Assembly: GCF_003086295.3 (NCBI RefSeq)
Contig: NC_092046.1
Span: 105,317,363-105,381,362 of the forward strand
Reading direction: 5' to 3'
Length of the DNA stretch: 64,000 bases
DNA from: Arachis hypogaea
Taxonomy: Eukaryota; Streptophyta; Magnoliopsida; Fabales; Fabaceae
A program made the position numbers and the translations under genes. Below the pieces are notes generated by a model, which worked only from the letters and a program-made list of their open reading frames with translations, had not been told where the DNA came from and did no database searches. Each line of letters begins with the position of its first letter. Position 1 is the first letter of the stretch. Positions 31,890-43,737 of the stretch are shown here, piece after piece.

Positions 31890-33226
31890 TTATAGATTCC
31901 TAACACCAAACTTAGAGTTTAGCCGAGGCCTCCCAACACCAAACTTAGAGTTTGATTGTGGGGGCTTTGTTTGACTCTGTACTGAGAGAAGCTTTTCATG
32001 CTTCCTCTCCATGGTTATAGAAGGAGGACCTTGAGTTTTAAACACAAGGTAGTCCTCATTCAGTTGAAGGACCAACTCTCCTCTGTCCACATCAATCACA
32101 GCTCTTGCTGTGGCTAGGAAGGGTCTTCCAAGGATGATGGATTCATCCTCTTCCTTCCCAATTCTAGGATTATGAAATCAGCAGGGATGTAAAGGCCTTC
32201 AACCTTTACTAGCACGTCCTCTACTAGTCCATAAGCCTGTTTCATGGATTTGTCTGCCATCTCTAATGAGAATTTGGCAGCCTGTACCTCAAAGATTCTC
32301 AGTTTCTCCATTACAGAGAGTGGCATGAGGTTTATCCCTGACCCAAGGTCACATAGAGCCTTCTCAAAGGTCATGGTGCCTATGGTACAAGGTATTAAGA
32401 ACTTTCCAGGATCCTGTTTCTTCTGAAGCAATGTCAGTTGATCCAGATCACTCAGTTCATTGATGAGCAAGGGAGGTTCATCTTCCCAAGTCTCATTACC
32501 AAATAATTTGGCATTCAGCTTCATGATTGCACCAAGGTACTTGGCAACTTGCTCTTCAGTGACATCTTCATTCTCTTCAGAAGAAGAATACTCATCAGAG
32601 CTCATGAATGGCATAAGAAGGTTTAATGGAATCTCTATGGTCTCCAGGTGAGCCTCAGAGTCCTTTGGTTCCTTAGAGGGAAACTCCTTATTGATCTCTG
32701 GACGTCCCAGGAGGTCTTCCTCAGTGGGGTTCACGTCCTCTCCCTCCCTTGTAGGTTTGGCCATGATGATCAATTCAATGGCCTTGCACTCTCCTTTTGG
32801 GTTTTCTTCTGTATTGTTTGGGAGAGTACTAGGAGGGGTTTCAGTGATCCTTTTACTCAGCTGGCCCACTTGTGTTTCCAAATTTCTAATGGAGGACCTT
32901 GTTTCATTCATGAAACTTAGAGTGGCCTTAGATAGATCAGAGACTATATTTGCCAAGCTAGATGGATTCTGCTCAGAACTCTCTGTCTTTTGCTAAGTAG
33001 ATGATGGAAAAGGCTTGCTATTGCTAAACCTGTTTCTTCCACCATTATTTAAGCCTTGTTGAGGCTTTTGTTTATCCTTCCATGAGAGATTTGGCTGATT
33101 TCTCCATGAGGGATTATAGGTGTTTCCATAGGGTTGTGCTTTAGCTTCCCTTAGCTTCCTCTTCAGAGTCCTTTCAAGTTCAGGATCAGCTTCAACAAGA
33201 ATGTTCTTATCCTTGTTCCTGCTCAT
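31890..33226 (-). pseudogene. gag-protease of C with the capsid domain deleted
   Basis: The ATG at 33226 opens a B-type N-terminus (MSRNKDKNILVEADPELERT). Right after REAKAQP the sequence jumps to YGNTYNPSWRN, which in B lies about 0.95 kb further on, so the whole capsid domain is missing in frame. A TAG near 32994 follows. Then a long open stretch (32956-32114) holds the helical motif, an acidic region and the protease (ALCDLGSGINLMP). A frameshift near 32130-32150 precedes the end at 31890. Without capsid, RT and integrase this copy could only have moved with proteins from elsewhere. Confidence 0.82.
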
Positions 33227-34842
33227 ATGAAAAAGAAGAAGAAAGTAGAAAATATGGAATCCTCTATGTCACAGTATAGAGATTCCTTTGTGTGAGTAGA
33301 AGAAGAAAAGAATGTAATGTAAAGAAGAGAAGAGGGAAAACTCGAACACAGAGAGGAAGATGGGGTTCGAATTTTTGGGTGAAAGAGAAGTGTTAGTAGA
33401 TGAATAAATGAATAGAAGGAGATGAGGGGTGAGAGAATTTTTGAAATTTAATTAAAATAAAAATTAAAATTGAAAGTTAGATTTCAAAAATTAAAGTTGA
33501 AATTAAATTAAAATTAAAACAATTAGTTAATTAAAAAGGAATTTTGAAAAAGGAGAGAGGGAATTTTCGAAAATAAGAGAGAGAGGATTAGTTTGGTAGT
33601 TTTGAAAAAGATATGATTGAAACAAAAAGATAAGATTGATTGAGAAAGTTTTGAAATTTGTTTTTGAAAAAGATATGATTGAAATTTAAAAAGATATGAT
33701 TGAAACAAAAAGATAAGATTTGAAAATCAATTTTAAAAAGATAAGAAGTTAGAAAAGATTTTGAAATTGAATTTGAAAAAGATATGATTGAAATTTTAAT
33801 TTGAAAAAGATTTGAAAAGAAAATTAAAAAGATTTGATTTTGAAAACTAAAGTTGATTACTTGACTAACAAGAAACTAAAAAGATATGATTCTAGAGTTT
33901 AAAGATTGAATCTTTCTTAATAAGCAAGTAACAACTTGAAATTTTTCAATCAATCATATTAAATGTTAGTAAAGATTTTGAAAATTAAGAGATAAAATAA
34001 AAAATAAAAAAGATTTTGAAAATCAAATTTAAAAAGTTTTCGAAAATATGAAGGTAAAATGAAAAAGATTTGATTTTTGAAAAAGATTTTGAAAAGATAA
34101 GATTTTTAAATTGAAAATTTGATTTGATTCATGAGAAACAATTAAATTTAAAAACTTTTTGACTAAATCAAATCATATTTTCGAAAATTTTGAGTAAAAT
34201 AAGGAAAAGATATTATTTTTATTTTTGTTTTTATTATTTTTTTTGAATTTTTAATGAAGAAAGAGAAAAACATGAAAAAGACTCATAACATAAAAATTAT
34301 GAATCAAAACACACAATGCATGCAAGAACACTATGAATGTCAAGATGAACACCAAGAACACTTTGAAGATCAAGATGAACATCAAGACTTATTTTTGAAA
34401 ATTTTTAATGAAAGAAAAACATGCAAGACACCAAACTTAGAAATTTGCAATGCTTAGACAATATGAATGCAAAAATGCATATGAAAAATAAGAAAAGACA
34501 CAAAACAAGAAAATATGAAGATCAAACAAGAAGACTGGCCAAGAACAACTTGAAGATCATGAAGAACATATGGTGAATTTTCGAAAATTCTTGAGACAAA
34601 CAAACACATGCAAGACACCAAACTTAAAAATTGACTCTAGACTCAAACAAGAAACATCAAAATATTTTTGGTTTTATGAATTTGTAAATTTTTTGGATTT
34701 TTCGAAAATAAATTTTGGAAAAACGAAAAAGAAAAATTTTTTTGTATTTTTCGAAAATAAGAAATAAAAAAAAACTTAAAATTAAAATAAAATTACCTAA
34801 TCTGAGCAACAAGATGAGCCGTCAGTTGTCCAAACTCGAACA
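33227..34842 (-). other. Untranslated leader of C
   Basis: AT-rich, with many AAAGATATGATTGAAA-type repeats at 33590-34120 and TAAGTTTGGTGTC copies near 34430 and 34615. No supported gene. Confidence 0.65.
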
Positions 34843-34861
34843 ATCCCCGGCAACGGCGCCA
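34843..34861 (-). other. Primer-binding site of C, tRNA-Asp type
   Basis: Minus strand TGGCGCCGTTGCCGGGGAT, perfect. Confidence 0.88.
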
Positions 34862-34867
34862 AAAACT

Positions 34868-36526
34868 TGGTGTGCGAAATCGTGATCATTCCATTCCTTG
34901 GTAACGGTGCTAAAAACTCAATACACACATTCATGATCTTATATTTGTTTCACAACTTCGTACAACTAACCAGCAAGTGCACTGGGTCGTCCAAGTAATA
35001 AACCTTACGTGAGTAAGGGTCGATCCCACGGAGATTGTCGGCTTGAAGCAAGCTATGGTCACCTTGTAAATCTCAGTCAGGCGGATTAAATTGTATTAAG
35101 AAATTATAGTAGATGAAAATAAATAAAATATAAAATAGGATAGTGGTACTTATGTAATTCATTAGTGAGAATTTCAGATAAGCGTATAGAGATGCTTTCG
35201 TTCCTCTGATCTTTGCTTTCTTGCTGTCTTCATCCAATCAATCCTACTCCTTTCCATGGCAAGCTGTATGTTGGGCATCACCGTTGTCAATGGCTACTTC
35301 CCGTCCTCTCAGTGAAAATGGTCCAAGATGCTCTGTCACGGCACGGCTATTCATCTGTCGGTTCTCGATCATACTGGAATAGGATCCATTGATCCTTTTG
35401 CGTCTGTCACTACGCCCAGCACTCGCGAGTTTGAAGCTCGTCACAGCCATCCCTTCCCAGATCCTACTCGGAATACCACAGACAAGGTTTAGACTTTCCG
35501 GATCTCAGGAATGGCCATCCATGGGTTCTAACTTATACCACGAAGACACTAATAACTCGGACTCGATCCCCTGTATTAGATATCCAAGAGATATCCATTC
35601 AATCTAAGGTAGAACGGAAGTGGTTGTCAGGCACGCGTTCATAAGTTGAGAATGATGATGACTATCACGATCATCACATCCATCATATTGAAGTGCGAAT
35701 GAATATCTTAGAAGCGGAATAAGTTGAATTGAATAGAAAAACAGTAGTACTTTGCATTAATCCTTGAGGAATAGCAGAGCTCCACACCTTAATCTATGGT
35801 ATGTAAAAACTCTACCGTTGAAAATACATAAGTGATAAGGTCCAGGCATGGCCGAATGGCCAGCCCCCAAAACATTATCAAAAGGACCAAAAGATAATCC
35901 AAAGATGATCCGAAGATAGTAAAAAGTCCTATTTATACTAAACTAGTTACTAGGGTTTACAAAAATAAGTAAATGATGCAGAAATCCACTTCTGGGGCCC
36001 ACTTGGTGTGTGCTTGGACTGAGCATGAAGCTTTCACGTGGAGAGGTCGTTCTTGGAGTTGAACGCCAGTTTATAACGTGTTTCTGGCGTTGAACTCCAC
36101 TTTGCAACTTGTTTCTGGCGCTGAACGCCAGACTGCAACATGAAACTGGCGTTCAATGCCAGTTTGCGTCATCTAAACTCGGGCAAAATATGGACTATTA
36201 TATATTGCAGGAAAGCTCTGGATGTCTACTTTCCAACGCAATTGGAAGCGCGCCATTTGGAGTTCTGTAGCTCCAGAAAATCCACTTTGAGTGCAGGGAG
36301 GTCAGAATCCATCAGCATCTGCAGTCCTTCTTCAACCTCTGAATCTGATTTTTGCTCAAGTCCCTCAATTTCAGCCAGAAATTACCTGAAATTACAGAAA
36401 AACACACAAACTCATAGTAAAGTCAAGAAATGTGAATTTTAATTAAAAACTAATAAAAATATACTAAAAACTAACTAAATCATACTAAAAACAATGCCAA
36501 AAAGCGTATAAATTATCCGCTCATCA
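34868..36526 (-). mobile_element. 5' LTR of C (1659 bp)
   Basis: Partner of 27918-29575. Contains CCTTAC-TCAC-GTAAGG near the inner end; the 3' LTR copy has one stem base changed. TATA box at 35930-35937. The ORFs at 35244-35607 repeat those at 28294-28657 and are not genes. Confidence 0.9.
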
Positions 36527-36531
36527 ACGCC
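36527..36531. repeat. Target-site duplication of C, right copy (ACGCC)
   Basis: Restores a GGCACGCCCAGTG unit of the D array when C is removed. Confidence 0.75.
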
Positions 36532-37015
36532 CAGTGTTGAACCTTCAAGTCCCCTTTCTGAACCAATGAACTGGCATGCCACGCCCATCATTCAAGTGGC
36601 ATGCCCAGTGTTGACTAGGGGGTTGTGTGCCACGCCCAGCCTGGCGTGCGACGCCCCCTTTGTGGTCTTCAAAATTGCTCCCTGAAAAATATAGTTGGCG
36701 TGCCACGCCCATGTAAAAGCTCTTTGTCTCTTCTCTGGATTATGTAACTGGCGTGCCATGCCTGGCCTTGGCGTGCCACGCCCATTGTGCTTCATCTCTC
36801 TGGCATGCCACACCCATAGTGAGCTCCATGGACTTCTTCTCTGGAAAATGATACTGGCGTGCCATGCCTTCGATGTCAAGTGGCACGTCCATTAGAAGTC
36901 TTTCACTTTGCCTTCTGGAATTGTCAACTGGCATGCCACACCCCTTGGCTGGCGTGCCACGCCCATTCAAAGTGTGGGCGTTTGCACCAAGTGGCACGCC
37001 CAGTTCACACGCCCA
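36532..37015. repeat. GGCGTGCCACGCC palindrome array of D, right part
   Basis: Ten or more further units with the same core as 27115-27917. Confidence 0.85.
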
Positions 37016-37201
37016 GCATCCTTTTCTTGTTTCCTTCTTCTATTATTGCTCTTTTCACCTGAAATTTAACAAAAACTCATTTCAAAGCAATGTACTATAA
37101 TATTCACCATTTACTTCATGAAATTGTATTGATTTAACGAGATTATGCTCTTTTTATGGTCCTTTTAGATAAGAGAAAGAGGTAGATGATGCAAGTCATC
37201 A

Positions 37202-37206
37202 TTATC
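37202..37206. repeat. Target-site duplication of D, right copy (TTATC)
   Basis: TTATC followed by CAACCACCTCTTTGC, the E gag sequence interrupted at 26014. Confidence 0.88.
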
Positions 37207-37516
37207 CAACCACCTCTTTGCTTGATCCTTTATAGCAAAAGGAAAGAGCAATATATCCGTAGACATCTTAGTCTACTCCCTCATGGTGTACAATGTCAGT
37301 AATTTTTAAGAAATCTGCTAAGAATTCTGTAGGTTCTTCTTGTGAAAGTTCAGAAAACTGGCAGTTTTGCTGCACTATAGTAATGAGTTGAGGGTTTACC
37401 TCAAAGCTACTTGCTCTGATGTGAGGTATGCTAACACTTCTTCCATAGAAGTCAGCAGTGGGATTTGTATAAGATCTCAGAGTTCTTCTAAACCCTTCAT
37501 TCTCACTTGGGTTCAT
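37207..37516 (-). pseudogene. gag: gag N-terminal part of E
   Basis: Starts MNPSENEGFRRTLRSYTNP at 37516 and holds the early capsid region (FYGRSVSIPHIRASSFE, then QNC and TEFLADFLKI). A TAA near 37266 and a frameshift just after it break the frame before D. Same gag type as A and K. Its continuation lies at 26018 and below. Confidence 0.85.
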
Positions 37517-38799
37517 AGAGAAGAAAGGTAGAAGAAAAGGAAGAAGAAAGAGGAATAGAAGAAAAAATAAAATAAGAATTAAAATATTTTTGTTTTTATT
37601 ATATTTATTTATTTAATGAAAAATTTAAAATTAATTAATTAAAAAGAATTTAAATTTAATTATTAAAATTCGAAAATAGAAGAGAGAGAAGAAGTTAGTT
37701 AGGAGGTTTTGAAAAAGAAGAGAGAGAATATATGTAGTTAATTATGAAAAGATTTGAATTTAAAATAAGATAAGAAATAAAATAAGATTTGAAATTAAAA
37801 TTGAGATTTTAAAATTAAATTTTAAAATTTTGAAAATTAAAATTTGAAATTTTAAGAATTAAAACTTGAAATTAAATTTTGAATTTTGAAAAGATAAGAT
37901 TTGAAATTTGATTTTGAAAAAGATGAAATTTTAAAATTTGAAATTTTAATTCTAAATTTTGAAATTTGAAAAAGATAAGATAAAGTTTGAAAAGATGTGA
38001 TTTTTATTTTTCATTTTTTTTTAAAAAGATTTAATTTTTGAAAACTTGAAGACTAAGATAGGATAACATAAAATTTTGAAATTAAAATATGAATTTTTAT
38101 TTAAAAATTTCAAAAATTTGGTTAAAATAAAAATAGAAAACATATTTTTTTATTTTTGAATTTAATGATGAAAGAGAAAAACAAGTAAAAGACACAAAAC
38201 TTAAAATTTTTAGATCTAGCACCCAAAGTTTTCGAAAATTTGGAGGGAAAAACACAATGGGACACAAAACTTAAAAATTTTAAGATGAAAATATATAGGA
38301 ACATAAGAACACTTTGAAGACTAGAAAGAACACAAAGAACAAGACTCAAAAAATTTAAAGAACATAAGAACATATAAATAACACCAAACTTAAAATTTTT
38401 AGAAAATCAAACACAAATTTTCGAAAAAGAAAATAAACAAGAAGACACAAAACTTAAAATTTGACACAAGATTTAAAAAAATAACTATTTTTGAAGAATT
38501 TTTTTGAAAGAAAGACTCAAATAGATAGCTAAGGATGTTTGAAAATAAACTGCATGAAAAGGGTTTTTGGAAAAGTTTTAGAATTTTTGGTAATTGAAAA
38601 ATAGGAATATGTAAGACTCAAATCAAGAACACAGATTAAACAAAGAAAAGAAAAATATTTTTGAATTTTTTTTTAGATTTTTTGAAAATAAAGAAGAGAA
38701 AAAGAAAAATAAAATAAAAGACTCAATTAAAAATGATCAAGAAATAATGTACCTGCTCTAGGGAGCAAGACAATCCGTCCGTTTGTCCAAACTCGAACA
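37517..38799 (-). other. Untranslated leader of E
   Basis: Very AT-rich with GAAATTTTAAAATT runs. Several ACACCAAACTTAAAATTTT copies (minus: AAGTTTGGTGT, some as AAGTTTTGTGT) lie at 38190-38460. No gene. Confidence 0.65.
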
Positions 38800-38818
38800 A
38801 TCCCTGGAAATGGAGCCA
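38800..38818 (-). other. Degenerate primer-binding site of E
   Basis: Minus strand TGGCTCCATTTCCAGGGAT against TGGCGCCGTTGCCGGGGAT: four differences, mostly of the kind expected from deamination. Confidence 0.7.
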
Positions 38819-38824
38819 GAAACT

Positions 38825-40429
38825 TGGTAGCACAAATCCCCACACTTTCGTACAGCTATACCAGCAAGTGCACTGGGTTGTCCAAGTAATACCTGAGCGA
38901 GTCAGGGTCGATCCTACGAGGATTGTTGGTATGAAGGAAGTTGTGGTTATCTTGCAGGTCAAAGTCAGGCAGATCAGAAGGTTGTTGGATTTGTGAGATC
39001 TGAAACCATGAAGACATATAACTAATAAAATGCTTTGTATATTAGAAAGAAATCGGTAATAGGAATATAAGAGAAGGGTATAGGGTATTTTGTCAAAGAA
39101 ATCAGTAAAAGGGTTATAATTGAGGATTGGAGTTGCTTAGCCTTTCTGCATTAACTCTGGTATTACTGCCTCCTTTGCTTGTGAGTGATCTCTTCAATGG
39201 AAGGCTGTAAGTGATTAGCGCCTTTATTGAGAGGTCGTCAATACTCCTCCGGATCTGAACCCCAGGGTTAGTATGGATCCATCTCTGCTTGAGGGTGAAG
39301 TGCGTACAGTCCATTCTCTTTAATGATCCTACTCAAAATGCCACAGACAAGGTAAGATCTTGCGGATCAGGGAATGCTGCATCATTGGGTTCTAGCCTCT
39401 ACCATAGAGACCCTAATCTCCCCGGAATTGACTGAATTGGTGTTCCGAGAAGTCCCCAATGAAGTCGTGGATTAGCCATCTGAAAGATGTATGATCCAAA
39501 CTGGTGGTGCGTGCTTTCCACTGAAGTATTCACACGAACCCAAGTAGACGCGGGTGTTTGTCTGGCATGTTCGTCTTAATGTGATGAACAGAGATGATTG
39601 TCATTGATCATCCTATCCACCATGTTGAAGTGCGAATATACATCTTAGAATTAATCAAACACGGATCGAATAAGAAACAGTAATACTTTTATTAATTTAT
39701 AGGACTCAGCAGGGCTCCTCCCCTTAACATAGGAGGTTTAGAAACTCATACTGATGTAAAATACAATGGTAAAATTTGAATGGTGTGTAAAAAGTCTGAA
39801 TGATTATTTAAAATAACTCTTAAATACTAAACTAGTGACTAGTAAAGGTAAAACAGTCTTTTTAGTGCCAAAATCCACTTCTGGGACCCACTTGGTAAGT
39901 GTTTGGGCTGTGCTTTGATGAGATCTATGTGCTATGAGACCTTTTGGGCATGAAATGCTGCTAGGGGGTCCTCTCTGGCTATTTGGATGCTGGGCTCTGC
40001 TCCTTGGGCGCTGGACGCCAGAAAATGGGGCAGGAGGCTGGTGTTGGACGCCAGTTTTGGGCCTTCTAATCCGAAACAAAGTATGGACTATTATATATTG
40101 CTGGAAAGCTCTAGAAGTCAGCTTTCCATAGCAGTTAAAAGTCTACATTTGAACTTCTGTAGCTCCAAAAAAGCTCTTCCGAGTGCAAGGAGGTCAGATT
40201 TGGATAGCATCTGCAGTGCCTTCTCTGTCTCTGGATAAGACTTCTGCTCCTGCTCCTCAAACTCAGCCAGAAAATACCTAAAATGGTACAAAAATAAACA
40301 AACTGAAAGTAGAATCCAAAAATATGAATTTAACACTAAAACTTGTAAAAACTTAATAAAAACTAAATAAAACATGCTAAAAACTATATGAAAACTATGC
40401 CAAAAAGCGTATAAAATATCTTCTCTTCA
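38825..40429 (-). mobile_element. 5' LTR of E (1605 bp)
   Basis: Minus strand TGAAGAGAAGATATTTTATACGC to GATTTGTGCTACCA. A hairpin CCTGA-CTCGC-TCAGG lies at 38892-38906. Flanked by GTTAT (40430-40434), probably the target. It sits head to head with a partial LTR of the same family (G). Confidence 0.88.
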
Positions 40430-41105
40430 GTTATCTCATTCTACATGGGTTTAGAGTGAGTCTTTCATCGGACAATAAAGAATCCCTAGCTTGATCATAC
40501 ATCTCCTAGACGACTAATCCACAACTTCGAAGGGAACTTCTCGAAACATTAGTTCAGCTGAAGTATGGGGAGATTAGAGTCTTTGTGGTAGAGGCTAGAA
40601 CCAAAGGCGCAGCACTCTCTGATCTGGAAGATTCGACCTTATCTGTGGCATTTTGAGTAGGATTAACAAGGAGGATGAACTGTTGGAGCTTCACCCTCAA
40701 TCGGACTGGATCCGCACTAACCCTGGGATTTAGATCTGGAGGAGTATTAGCGATCTCTTAACAAAGGCATTAATCACATACAACCTGCCATAGAAGAAAT
40801 CATTCACAGTTGAAGAAGACAGTAAGACCGGATTGATTCAGAAGAACAAAGCATCTCCAAGCCTTAACTTTCTTCATATCATCGCTTTCATCATCAATTG
40901 AGTGACATTTTATTTATTTTCTTTTTTTATGCGAATTAAACAAACAAACAACTCTTCTATCCACCTGTCTAAGATTTACAAGATAACCATAGCTTGCTTC
41001 AAATCACAATCCTCGTGGGATCGACCCTGACTCACTCAGGTATTATTTGGACGACCTAGTGCACTTGCTGGTTCAGTACCACGAGGTGTAATTCTGTGGC
41101 TACCA
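40430..41105 (+). mobile_element. 5' LTR of G, 3' part (676 bp)
   Basis: Similar to the end of LTR K (56344-57035) and, inverted, to LTR E. Ends GTGGCTACCA. Its upstream part is presumably beyond E, outside the window. Hairpin CCTGA-CTCAC-TCAGG at 41026-41040. Confidence 0.82.
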
Positions 41106-41111
41106 AGTGTT

Positions 41112-41130
41112 TGGCGTCGTTGCCAGGGAT
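41112..41130 (+). other. Primer-binding site of G, two mismatches
   Basis: TGGCGTCGTTGCCAGGGAT, tRNA-Asp type with C-to-T and G-to-A changes. Confidence 0.78.
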
Positions 41131-42607
41131 TGTTCGAGTTTGGACAACTAACAAATTATCTTGTTGCTTAGATTAGGTAAATTTCCTTTTTTTTATAGGT
41201 TTAGTTTTATTTTATCTGAGTCTTTTATTTTCTTTTCAAAACGCTTTGAAAAATATTTTCTTTTCTTTATCAATCTTTATCTTTTGGTTGAGTCTTTCTT
41301 TTTGTTCTTGTTTGAGTCTTTTTCTAAAATTTTTTCAAAAATTGTGTCTTTTGTTTGAATCTTGTGTCAATCTTTAAGTTTGGTGTCTTCTTGTGTCTTT
41401 TCTTTCAAAATTTTTGAAAATTGTGTCGTTGGTTTTCAAAATTTTTAAGTTTGGTGTCTTTTGCATGTTCTTGTTTTCTTTGAATTCTTTGAGTTTTGTT
41501 CTTGGTGTTCTTCTTGATTTTCAAAGTGTTCTTGTTTTTCTTCTTGTTTTGATCTTAAAATTTTTAAGTTTGGTGACTCTTTGTGTTTTTGTTTAAAATT
41601 TTTGCACACTAGGTGTCCTTAGATCTAAAAATTTTAAGTTTGGTGTCATTTAGTTGTTTTTCTCTTTCTTCATTAAATTCAAAAAAAAAAAAAGATCTTT
41701 TCTTATCTTTAATTGCAATTTTCGAAAATCTTACCAAAATAAATTCAAAATTTTTAAATTTGGTGTTTTCTTGTTAGTCAAGTCAAGATTTAAATTTTAA
41801 AATCATATCTTTTTCAAATTTCTATCTTATCTTTCTATCTTTCTTTAAAATTCAAAAACCTTATCTTATCTTATTTCAAATTCAAATTTTAAAATTCAAT
41901 TTCAAAATCAAATCTTTTTCAAAAATCAAATTTCAAAGCTTATCTTTTTCAAATCTTTTTAAATTCTTATCTTATCTTTTTTAATTTCAAAATTCAAAAT
42001 CAAATCTTTTTAAAATCTTCTCAATTTCTATCTTATCTTTTCTAATTTCAAATTTAAATTCAAATCTTTTCTAATATTCTATCTTATCTTATTTTCAAAT
42101 CTTTCTTAATTAGTTACTTGTTCCTCCTTCTTTTTCAAAACTTCCTAACTAATTTCTGTCTTCTAATTTTCGAAAATATATTCTCTATTTCTCTCTCCTC
42201 TTTTTCGAAAATCAACAATTAATTTTCAATTCCTTTTAGTTAATTAACCTTTAATTTATTCTCGAATTAAATAAATAAATAACATAAGAACAAAAATATT
42301 TTAATTCTTGTTTCTCTTTTACTTCTAATTTTTGAATTCTTCTTCTCTTTCTTCTCCTATTTTCATTCTTCTTTCTTTTATCCCTCACATCTCATTGGAA
42401 GTTCTCTGTTCTCTGGCATAGAAGCTTCCTTTCTTGTTGCATCTATGTTTTCTTATTTATCACCAGGAACAGAGATAAATAGCCTCTCTTTGAACCTGAT
42501 CCTGAACATGAGAAAACTCTAAGAAGGTGTTAGCAACAAGCTAAAATACAACACTCTGGAAGAAACCTCTCCGAAAATTTCGAACAAGAAGCTGAAGGCA
42601 TCGCAGC
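41131..42607 (+). pseudogene. Leader and gag start remnant of G
   Basis: The leader (to about 42460) contains five AAGTTTGGTG motifs (41365-41765) and then ATCTTATCTTTT-rich sequence. After 42460 a B-type gag beginning is recognisable: ATG is ATC, a TAA follows within four codons, and a shifted frame gives the EPDPEHEKTL motif equivalent to EADPEPERTL of B. The element is cut by K at 42608. Confidence 0.65.
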
Positions 42608-43458
42608 TGATGAACGGATATTTTATACGCTTTTTGGCATCATTTTCATATAGTTTTTAGCATGTTTTGTTTAATTTTTATTAAGTTTTCATAGGTTTTA
42701 GTGTTAAATTCACATTTTTGGATTCTACTTTGAGTTTGTGTCTTTTTATGAATTTCAGGTATTTCTGGCTGAAATTGAGGAGCTGGAGCAAAAGTTTGAT
42801 TCAGAGACAGAGAAAGCACTGCAGATGTTGTCCGGATCTGACCTCCTTGCACTCAAAAGAGCTTTTCTGGAGCTACAAAAGTTCAAATGGAGCATTCTCA
42901 ATGGCTATGGAAAGCCGACTTCCAGAGCTTTCTCGAAATATATAATAGTCTATACTTTGTTTTAGAATTGAAGGCCTAAAACTGGTGTCCAACTCCAACC
43001 TCCTGCCCTATTCCAGGCGTCCAGCACCCAAAGGGGGAGACCAGCATCCAAACGCCCAAAGAGGACCCCCTAGCCAGCATTCAATGCCCTAGAGGCCTCC
43101 TAGCACATGGATCTCATCAAAGTTCAGCCCAAACACTCACCAAGTGGGCCCTAGAAGTGGATTTTAGCATTAAAAAGACTATTTTACCCTTACTAAGTCA
43201 TTATTTTAGTATTTAAAGGAGAAGATCAACCTTATTTAGGATCTTCGACCACCTTTTGACACTTTACATGTTTTTATTATAGTATTTTCTATCAGTATGA
43301 GTTTCTAAACCTGCTAGGTTGAGGGGAGGAACCCTGCTAAGTTTTATGGATTAATAAAAGTATTACTGTTTCTTTCTTAATTCGTGTCTGATTCTCTATT
43401 CTAAGATGTATCTTCGTTCTTCATCAATATGAATGCGATTGAACTAGCATAAGTTTAT
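42608..43458 (+). mobile_element. 5' LTR of K, first part
   Basis: Starts TGATGAACGGATATTTTATACGC, close to the start of LTR E. Degenerate GGCGT palindromes lie at 42985-43090. Interrupted by element I; continues at 56344. The sequence GCAGC (42603-42607) should be K's target, and its copy is beyond the window. Confidence 0.82.
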
Positions 43459-43737
43459 TGATGACAGGTCATCTTATGCTAGTTTTACTAGCAATTTTCA
43501 TTTGTTTCATTAGATTTCATGCACTTTCTTACACAATAAGTAAGTGATTGGAGTGGAATTTCATGTTTATCTTGACTCAATCAAACATCATTAATTTTAT
43601 ACAAAATCATGAGATTTATGCAAGAATTAGATGATTATTATGAATAATGCAAAATCTTATGATTTTGGTGAGACTTTGATTGCATGTTTGGGTGATTTCA
43701 GGTGAAAAAATGAAGAGAAAGAGATGCAGTGCAGAGT

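Larger units (their letters stand above)
27918..36526 (-). mobile_element. Element C, non-autonomous LTR retrotransposon (8609 bp)
   Basis: Complete with two LTRs of 1658 and 1659 bp and a tRNA-Asp primer site, inserted in the palindrome array of D. Its internal part holds only a deleted gag with protease, a remnant of ORF2 and the conserved 3' region; there is no RT or integrase. LTRs differ at several tens of positions by eye, more than those of A. It shares ends, primer site and 3' region with A and B, which suggests that autonomous relatives moved it. Confidence 0.9.
26019..37201 (-). mobile_element. Solo LTR D (about 2.57 kb of its own) carrying element C
   Basis: Bounded by TGATGACC...AGTCATCA and TTATC duplications, with no internal region, so it is a solo LTR left by recombination. 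The own sequence is 26019-27917 and 36532-37201. In minus orientation it has the same block order as LTR F (palindrome array, TATA, 'gggagctctgttgtacttgatgg' block, then 'ggttattacttgacc'). F and D are related families whose palindromes differ completely. The stretch 26150-27100 is plain LTR with no gene. Confidence 0.88.

Noticed and set aside
26019..37201. D as a full element with C as its internal region
   Set aside because: C has its own LTRs, primer site and target copies, and the D palindromes continue across it, so D is one LTR.
38825..41105. E 5' LTR and G LTR as the LTR pair of one element
   Set aside because: They are in opposite orientation, each with its own primer site leading outward, and abut each other.
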